64,000 bases of DNA from an uncultured Saprospirales bacterium (GTDB lineage: Bacteria; Bacteroidota; Bacteroidia; Chitinophagales; Saprospiraceae): the NCBI GenBank assembly GCA_937864265.1, contig CALMIR010000170.1:24830-88829 (forward strand), read 5' to 3'. Positions 59,111 to 64,000 of the stretch are shown here, piece by piece. The position numbers and the translations under genes are program-made. Every line of letters starts with the position of its first letter. The first letter of the stretch is position 1. The notes beneath the pieces were generated by a model. The model did not search any database and was not told the origin of the DNA. It saw nothing but the letters and a program-made list of their open reading frames with translations.

Positions 59111-60042
59111 TGAACCTCCGTTTTAGCTTATGCTGCTTCAGCTTAATGCTAACGGGTGTTTTGCAAGCGCAGGAATGGCTTCGCTTCGAGGTGGTGCAAC
59201 CCAAGATGGGAACGCAGTTTCGCTTGGTTTTTTATGCACGGGATAGCGCTGAGGCAAATATTGCTGCAATAAAGGCTTTTGAAAAAGTGGATGCCTTGAA
59301 CGCCATTTTCAGCGATTACGAGGCCGATAGCGAAATCAGCCGCTTGTGTCAATATGTGGACACCCTGGCTTATATGCCTGTGGGTACAGATATGTGGCGA
59401 CTGCTTCAACAAAGTGATACCATCTATCGGCTATCCTCCGGCGCATTTGACCTAAGCATTGGCCCATTGAGCAAGCTTTGGCGGAAAGCCTTTCGGCAAA
59501 AAGCTTTTCCAGATAGCCTTTCCCTGGCAGAAGCAAAAAAGCGGGTAGGTTTTGAATTTTTGGATTTGAGCCAAGAAAGGCAGTTGCGCTTCCGAAATAA
59601 GGACATGCGACTGGATGCCGGGGGCATTGCCAAAGGCTATACCGCCGATGAGGTCTTGAAGCTCTTGGCGTCATTGGGTATTTCCCAGGCACTGATCGAT
59701 GCGGGGGGCGATATAGCAGCAGGTGCCCCTCCACCCGGGCAGAAAGCCTGGCACATACAGATGGCGGGCTTAGGGATGATTCCTTTAAAGCATCGAGCCA
59801 TCGCTACTTCCGGCGATGAGTACCGCTACCTGAAATGGGATGGTAAGCGGTACAGCCATATCATCGATCCGAGGAATGGATTAGGCGTTGACCACGGCCT
59901 TCAGGTGAGTGTAATAGCTCCCCACGGCTGGCTGGCAGATGCCTTGGCTTCCGCGCTGAGCGTAGCACCTGATTTGCTCACTCCTTTTCAAAAACGCTAT
60001 CCGGATTGTATTTTTTACCTATCAAAACAAGATCATGAATAG
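59110..60042 (+). CDS. apbE: FAD:protein FMN transferase ApbE
   Basis: ApbE attaches FMN covalently to a Thr of target proteins such as Na+-NQR or FMN-binding proteins, outside the cytoplasmic membrane. The 310-residue protein starts at 59110 with a signal peptide (MNLRFSLCCFSLMLTGVLQA). Family marks include MGTQFRLVFYA, LNAIFSDYEADSEISRL, FDLSIGPLSKLW, LDAGGIAKGYTADEVLKLL, LIDAGGDIA and the C-terminal HIIDPRNG. It shares a base with the Gfo/Idh stop and overlaps the TIM barrel gene by 8 bases. Confidence 0.9.
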   Translation: MNLRFSLCCFSLMLTGVLQAQEWLRFEVVQPKMGTQFRLVFYARDSAEANIAAIKAFEKVDALNAIFSDYEADSEISRLCQYVDTLAYMPVGTDMWRLLQQSDTIYRLSSGAFDLSIGPLSKLWRKAFRQKAFPDSLSLAEAKKRVGFEFLDLSQERQLRFRNKDMRLDAGGIAKGYTADEVLKLLASLGISQALIDAGGDIAAGAPPPGQKAWHIQMAGLGMIPLKHRAIATSGDEYRYLKWDGKRYSHIIDPRNGLGVDHGLQVSVIAPHGWLADALASALSVAPDLLTPFQKRYPDCIFYLSKQDHE

Positions 60043-60949
60043 AAGAAATTTTGTCAAAAATAGCCTTGCTACTGGTGCTGTGCTGAGCAGTTCGGCTGGC
60101 TTGAGCCTAGCCAATGCTACCCTCGCTGGCGACCAACCTTTTCAATTGAATTATGCCCCGCACATTGGCATGTTTCAGCACCATGCCGGGGAAGATCCCA
60201 TTGATCAGTTGAAATACATGGCAGAGCGCGGCTTCCGTGCCTTTGAAGACAACGGCATGAAAGATCGAACGCCTGAACTGCAACAAAAGATGGGCGATAC
60301 TATGGCCCAATTAGGCATGCAAATGGGGGTTTTTGTCGCGCACAAAATATACTGGTCGGAGCCAAACCTGGCCAGCGGGAAACAGGATTGGAGAGAGGAG
60401 TTTTTGCAACACATCAAAGATTCTGTAGCTGTAGCCAAACGCTGCAATGCCACCTGGATGACCGTTGTACCTGGCCACGTGGACTTGCGCCAGGACGAAG
60501 GCTACCAAACTGCCCATGTGATCGAAAGTTTAAAACAAGCTGCAGCCATTTTGGAGCCTCACGGCCTGGTGATGGTACTGGAACCGCTGAATTTCCGGGA
60601 TCATCCCGGCTTGTTTTTGACCAAAATCCCGCAAGCCTACCAAATTTGCCGGGCAGTAAACAGCCCTTCGTGTAAAATTTTGTTCGACATTTACCACCAG
60701 CAAATCCAAGAGGGCAACCTGATACCCAACATGGAGAAAGCCTGGGAGGAAGTGGCCTATTTCCAAATTGGCGACAATCCGGGCAGGAAGGAACCCACTA
60801 CCGGAGAAATCAATTATAAAAATGTGTTCAAGTACATTCACAGCCGTGGCTTCAAAGGGGTGATGGGCATGGAACACGGCAATTCACAAGCGGATAAGGC
60901 CGGTGAATTGGCCGTCATAGCAGCGTATCGGGAGGTGGATGGGTTTTAA
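60035..60949 (+). CDS. TIM-barrel isomerase-like protein (hydroxypyruvate isomerase family) with Tat signal
   Basis: The 304-residue protein has a twin-arginine signal (MNRRNFVKNSLATGAVLSSS) and a xylose-isomerase-like TIM barrel. Metal-binding carboxylates and His residues occur in VLEPLNFRDHPG, LFDIYHQQIQEGNL, YFQIGDNPGRKEP and GFKGVMGMEHG, which match the hydroxypyruvate isomerase (Hyi) family. It overlaps apbE by 8 bases and ends the operon; a terminator follows. An exported sugar or keto-acid isomerase working with the exported Gfo/Idh oxidoreductase is a reasonable inference. Confidence 0.87.
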   Translation: MNRRNFVKNSLATGAVLSSSAGLSLANATLAGDQPFQLNYAPHIGMFQHHAGEDPIDQLKYMAERGFRAFEDNGMKDRTPELQQKMGDTMAQLGMQMGVFVAHKIYWSEPNLASGKQDWREEFLQHIKDSVAVAKRCNATWMTVVPGHVDLRQDEGYQTAHVIESLKQAAAILEPHGLVMVLEPLNFRDHPGLFLTKIPQAYQICRAVNSPSCKILFDIYHQQIQEGNLIPNMEKAWEEVAYFQIGDNPGRKEPTTGEINYKNVFKYIHSRGFKGVMGMEHGNSQADKAGELAVIAAYREVDGF

Positions 60950-61008
60950 TGTGTTGAGCAGGCCGGATTTGATGGATGGCGTAAAATAAACGTCCGGTAG
61001 GAACCGAT

Positions 61009-61037
61009 GGCCAGGTTAGAAAGTCTGGCCCTTTTTT
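61009..61037 (+). terminator. Intrinsic terminator of the Tat-linked operon
   Basis: GGCCAG and CTGGCC pair around a 10-base loop and are followed by CTTTTTT, the classic intrinsic terminator shape, 60 bases after the TIM-barrel stop. Confidence 0.7.
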
Positions 61038-61069
61038 GAGCATGTCGCCCAAAAAACCGCACAGGGGGC

Positions 61070-61100
61070 TTGATGTTTCATTGTAAGAGGCGTATATTTG
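61070..61100 (+). promoter_or_regulatory. Promoter before the DUF6922/AbiEii locus
   Basis: TTG, a 20-base spacer and TATATTTG fit the Bacteroidota consensus well. A transcript starting about 61107 would cover a 7-bp stem (AACCTAA/TTAGGTT, about 61117-61156), a small open frame and the DUF6922 gene. Confidence 0.5.
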
Positions 61101-61203
61101 CAATAGCTCGGATCAAAACCTAAGTCGGGAAAACACCTTTTTGAAAATTTAGGTTGGGATGAGGCTTTTATTGTTGATTGCAAATGGTTAGTATCGTTTG
61201 TAA

Positions 61204-61374
61204 ATGGCGGTAGCCGACCAAGAAGCAGAATACTACAGCCGGGAATACGATCAAAGTGGCATTTTCAAATCTGTCAATAGGCAATGCGGCAGCTTCTTTG
61301 TCTATCTCAAATTCGCCAACGCCAATCAGCATTTCATGGACAAGATACAACATTTTGTAACCTCAAAAACATAG
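61204..61374 (+). CDS. Possible 56-residue small protein
   Basis: An ATG-started frame encodes MAVADQEAEYYSREYDQSGI then FKSVNRQCGSFFVYLKFANA and HFMDKIQHFVTSKT. Its composition is protein-like and the stop lies 4 bases before the DUF6922 start, as in an operon. I recognise no family; it may also be the end of a decayed gene. Confidence 0.35.
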   Translation: MAVADQEAEYYSREYDQSGIFKSVNRQCGSFFVYLKFANANQHFMDKIQHFVTSKT

Positions 61375-61378
61375 AAAT

Positions 61379-61639
61379 ATGAAGGAAAAACTAAAAATAG
61401 AAGATTTCAGCCCATCCCTGTTTTGGGATGTGGACAAAACAACGCTGGATGTGGAGCAGCATCGGCGTTTCATCATCGAGCGCACACTTACACATGGCAC
61501 GCTGTCCGATTGGTATTTAATCAAAGGATATTACGGAAAGGAGATAATCAAAGCCGAAAGCAAGCAAGTCCGCTATTTGGATAAACAAACGCTGGCATTT
61601 TGTGCCGCTTATTTTCACGAACCTTTGCACAATTTCTGA
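61379..61639 (+). CDS. DUF6922 domain protein, AbiEii partner
   Basis: The 86-residue protein opens with FSPSLFWDVDKTTLDVEQHR and continues FIIERTLTHGTLSDWYLIKG and YYGKEIIKAE, the pattern of DUF6922 proteins that precede AbiEii-type nucleotidyltransferases in Bacteroidota. It is likely the antitoxin-side or DNA-binding partner of the pair. Its TGA stop overlaps the ATG of the next gene (TGATG). The partner gene is disrupted by stop codons, so this one may be a relic. Confidence 0.75.
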   Translation: MKEKLKIEDFSPSLFWDVDKTTLDVEQHRRFIIERTLTHGTLSDWYLIKGYYGKEIIKAESKQVRYLDKQTLAFCAAYFHEPLHNF

Positions 61640-62256
61640 TGCTACACACTCAGACAGTCGAACCCCTCACATTGGGATTATTAAAGCGTCTGATGGCAGA
61701 AGAGGCATTGCAGTAGTTCACTTTGGTGGGCGGTACTGCCTTGTCGCTGCAAATCGGGCATCGCAAATCCATTGATCTGGATATGTTTACGCAAACAGAT
61801 TTTTAGGCATCGGACGTCCTGCAACATCTCGTGTCGGAGGACTACTCCCCAAACGTGCGCTTCAACCAAAAGCAGACTTTGATAGCGGAGATTGATGGCA
61901 TAAAAGTGGATTTTATCCGATTCAAATATCCATTTTCAGAGCAGGTAATTGTAATAGAAAACATCCGTTTGGCTCATATTCGGGACATCGCCAGCATGAA
62001 AATAGATGCCATCACAGAGCGGGGCAGGAAAAAGGATTTTTGCGATCTTTATTATTTGCTCCAATATTTTTCCCTTTCCGAAATTATGTAAGGATACAGC
62101 AAAATGTACCCACATTCCACCTTGTTCCATGTGTATAAAAGCCTGACATGGTTTGAAGATGCCGACCAGGACGGCGATTTGGAGGTTTTGGACAAAAAAT
62201 TTAACTGGGAAAAGGCAAGAAAAGCAATTGTGAAAGCAGTTGAAAAAACGATTTAA
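61639..62256 (+). pseudogene. AbiEii-type nucleotidyltransferase with three in-frame stops
   Basis: A single frame of 205 codons encodes LTLGLLKRLMAEEALQ, then FTLVGGTALSLQIGHRKSID and LDMF, and later VDFIRFKYPF, RLAHIRDIASMKIDAI and GRKKDFCDLYYLLQYF. These are the marks of AbiEii/AbiGii toxins, with the GGT-DxD core. It is interrupted by TAG at 61714, TAG at 61804 and TAA at 62089, with no frameshift. TAG and TAA are used as normal stops elsewhere in this window, so this is decay, not recoding. Confidence 0.85.
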
Positions 62257-62596
62257 ACAAAGGCAAAAATTTTCAAATTCCTGTATGAACAATTTCGGGA
62301 GAAAGTCGGTAGAAAAACCACCCAGCGAGTGAAAATACTGCTGTGCATCCGCCAGAACCTGCACCCGAAAATGGAAATGCGCCCTTATCAGACAGATGCA
62401 TTTCACAAAAAGCGCAACAGCAATTTGCATGAAAAGAGACAAGACATTTTCCTATTTGTTTTTTTGCACCTTTGGCTCTATCTTAGTGCGGAGGTTTTTT
62501 CTAGTGGATGCGGCTAAAGCAATTAGGAACAAAATATCGAAATAATTGGAGAAGGCCCACTCCCTTCCATAATAACCCGACAAAAAAAGGCGCGAT
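62257..62596. other. Gene-free stretch
   Basis: No convincing coding region was found between the AbiEii remnant and the GNAT gene; open frames are short and without family features. TTTG, 18 bases and TATCTTAG (62457-62486) could be a weak promoter for the GNAT gene. Confidence 0.35.
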
Positions 62597-63148
62597 ATGA
62601 TAGATTTTGTTCTCGCACAAACGGACGATGAATTGCAGCAGGTATTGGATTTACAAGCCCTCTACCACAGCTCGGTGCTGCCTACGGAAGAACTCCGCAA
62701 AAACGGGTTTTTGACCGTTAAACATGATTTCCCGCTGCTGAAAGATATGAACGAGGCAGCCCGGCATATCATTGCAAAGGATGCAGGTAAGGTGATTGCC
62801 TATGCGCTGGTGATGCTGCCCTCCTTTCGGGAAAAAATCCCCATTCTCGACCCCATGTTTGAGCGTTTTGAGCAAATCGAGTACCGCTCAAAAGCCATTG
62901 CCGGGTATAATTACTACGTCATGGGGCAGGTATGCGTCCAGGAGGGCTATAGGGGCAGAGGTATCTTTGCTGGGCTGTACAACAAGCACCGCGTGGCTTA
63001 TGCCAATCAATTTGATTGCTGTGTGACAGAAATTTCCACCCGCAATTTACGCTCCATCAAAGCCCATCAAAATGTCGGCTTTGAACATGTTTATACGTTC
63101 AAAGACGAGACGGATGAATGGAATGTTGTTGTCTGGGACTGGAAATAA
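62597..63148 (+). CDS. GNAT family N-acetyltransferase
   Basis: The 183-residue protein has a GNAT fold: IAKDAGKVIAYALVMLPSF as the central strands, then the acetyl-CoA-binding motif VCVQEGYRGRGIFAGLYNKH (Q/R-x-x-G-x-G/A) and a C-terminal TEISTRNLRSIKAHQNVGFE, the usual N-x-x-A-x-xFY-xxGF ending. The acceptor substrate cannot be deduced. It stands alone, on the same strand as its neighbours but with separate spacing of over 270 bases downstream. Confidence 0.88.
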   Translation: MIDFVLAQTDDELQQVLDLQALYHSSVLPTEELRKNGFLTVKHDFPLLKDMNEAARHIIAKDAGKVIAYALVMLPSFREKIPILDPMFERFEQIEYRSKAIAGYNYYVMGQVCVQEGYRGRGIFAGLYNKHRVAYANQFDCCVTEISTRNLRSIKAHQNVGFEHVYTFKDETDEWNVVVWDWK

Positions 63149-63420
63149 AAGAGGTCGTAAGTAAACTGGATGTCCTAAATCCTTATTTTTTACAAATGGT
63201 TTTCCCCTTCAGAAACGCAGAAAAATTGGGAAGGGAATTTTTGCATACAATTTTGATTTTTGTCTTGCAAGGTTGAACTTTTTCTCCTATATTGCCTCAT
63301 CAATGCGATCGCGCTTTCGCAAAAATCCATTCCGTACTACCTAAATAGATGACACAAGGACAACACAAGCCTTGCCCACGGCAAAGGATGGACGTTTTTT
63401 CTTGGTAACCAAAACCATAG
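63149..63420. other. Gene-free stretch
   Basis: No gene is supported. The stretch is AT-rich in its first half and holds a small CGCGATC-type palindrome (GCGATCGCGC, about 63306). An in-frame stop (63418) immediately precedes the orphan sorting-domain frame. Confidence 0.3.
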
Positions 63421-63645
63421 TGAATGATGCAACAACTCTACCGAAATACGCTTCCCCCATTCACAGGAGCAGCCACCTTGACCATATACGATGCCAGCGG
63501 GCGCGAAATGCACCGCCAAAGCCTAGACGAAGGTGACAACATTCAACAACTGGAAATCCCCACCGCCAACTGGCCTGCCGGAGCCTACTACTACCGCCTG
63601 CAAGCAGCAAGCGGAGAATGGAGCGCCAAACTGTTGAAACAATAA
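63421..63645 (+). pseudogene. Orphan T9SS sorting domain
   Basis: The short frame encodes ATLTIYDASGREMHRQSLDE, LEIPTANWPAGAYYYRLQAA and ends SAKLLKQ, a type A sorting domain lacking the YPNP opening, any body and a signal peptide. A stop codon lies directly upstream in frame. It looks like the 3' end of a lost cargo gene. It is followed by a hairpin of the same family as those after intact cargo genes. Confidence 0.65.
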
Positions 63646-63666
63646 GTCGTTTTCCCAGAGTCAGAG

Positions 63667-63699
63667 AATCGGCAGGCACTTCAAAAGTACCTGCCGATT
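63667..63699 (+). terminator. CTD-trailing hairpin 4
   Basis: AATCGGCAGG and CCTGCCGATT form a 10-bp stem; after a C-A mismatch ACTT pairs with AAGT. It matches hairpin 1 (37774-37806) in stem length, mismatch position and core GGCAGG/CCTGCC. Confidence 0.65.
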
Positions 63700-63738
63700 A
63701 ACAAGTGTATTTCAATTTTTCTCCTAAAATCAGGTTTC

Positions 63739-64000
63739 ATGAAATCATTTTTCTACCATATACTCTTGGCAGTAATGTTATTGCCGTTGTATAATAATGC
63801 CCAATGCTGGGACTCCATATTATTTTTCAAAAACAAATATCAAGAAGATGATAGAATCCACCGCATCCACTTTATCAACGATAGCATAGGGTGGGTGCTA
63901 GGAAGAGATGCTTCCTCTCCTATCGCTTATCCACCAGCCACCTTACTTAAAACGACGGATGGAGGCGAAAGCTGGCAGCACTTACCCAATACACCTGTAC
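63739..64000 (+). CDS. YCF48/BNR-like secreted protein, N-terminal fragment
   Basis: The gene starts at 63739 with a signal peptide (MKSFFYHILLAVMLLPLYNN then AQ) and runs off the right edge after 87 residues. IHFINDSIGWVLG followed by LLKTTDGGESW is the repeat unit of YCF48/Hcf136-like and BNR beta-propellers. In this genome such proteins commonly end in a T9SS sorting domain, but that part lies outside the window. Confidence 0.7.
   Translation, partial: MKSFFYHILLAVMLLPLYNNAQCWDSILFFKNKYQEDDRIHRIHFINDSIGWVLGRDASSPIAYPPATLLKTTDGGESWQHLPNTPV

Noticed and set aside
61639..62256. Stop-codon recoding in the AbiEii-like gene
   Set aside because: Both TAG and TAA serve as ordinary stops in other genes of the window, and three different sites are involved, so decay is simpler.

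Overview
The window reads as a chromosome segment of a Bacteroidota bacterium, most likely a Saprospiraceae-like (Saprospiria) lineage. That placement is inference, resting on several type IX secretion (T9SS) cargo proteins with C-terminal sorting domains, a PorP/SprF plus OmpA-like pair, choice-of-anchor L and Q type surface proteins, BatA-type proteins, and promoters matching the Bacteroidota pattern TTG/TTTG-N19-20-TAnnTTTG. No rRNA, tRNA, CRISPR array, phage or transposase gene was found.

Layout. 0-11 kb is mainly housekeeping: a TamB start, a YheT-type hydrolase behind a BlaI-like operator, a Fic protein, a SPOR-like membrane protein with folP, mazG, a bifunctional nuclease followed directly by a very short xseB, an EVE-McrB GTPase without McrC, a BatA protein and trmN6. 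11-26 kb alternates secreted T9SS proteins with an FKBP lipoprotein, a secreted two-repeat protein next to a membrane-anchored caspase-like protein, holA, a pentapeptide protein and an M60-like metalloprotease. 26-34.5 kb holds a broken MntA/HepT toxin-antitoxin pair, a Rieske oxygenase, a cytoplasmic trypsin-like protease, paaABC, an aminotransferase, an N-acetylglucosamine-kinase-like gene and pfkA. 34.5-44.5 kb is the most unusual part: T9SS cargo genes with a duplicated 276-bp leader, a TTCA microsatellite that could act as a frame switch, a duplicated sorting-domain cassette, leftover sorting domains and two flanks made of the same extragenic repeats. 44.5-64 kb carries a polyphenol-oxidase-like lipoprotein, era, an L-fucose catabolic cluster, PorP plus OmpA-like genes, a Tat-linked operon (FGE-like, Gfo/Idh/MocA, ApbE, TIM barrel), a decayed AbiEii locus, a GNAT gene, an orphan sorting domain and the start of a YCF48-like secreted protein.

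How the genes fit together. The fucose genes give mutarotation, oxidation, lactone hydrolysis, a second oxidation and carbon-carbon cleavage, with a FucP importer, but the L-fuconate dehydratase step is not here. The paaABC genes encode the core of the phenylacetyl-CoA epoxidase without paaD/paaE. The T9SS cargo genes depend on a secretion core encoded elsewhere; only a PorP-type partner and an OmpA-like partner are in the window.

Best candidates for new biology are (1) the T9SS cargo block at 34.9-43.9 kb, where leader, body, sorting domain and a trailing hairpin look like exchangeable modules, and (2) the secreted-repeat/caspase operon at 14.9-17.4 kb. All functional calls come from reading the sequence only; no database search was run.
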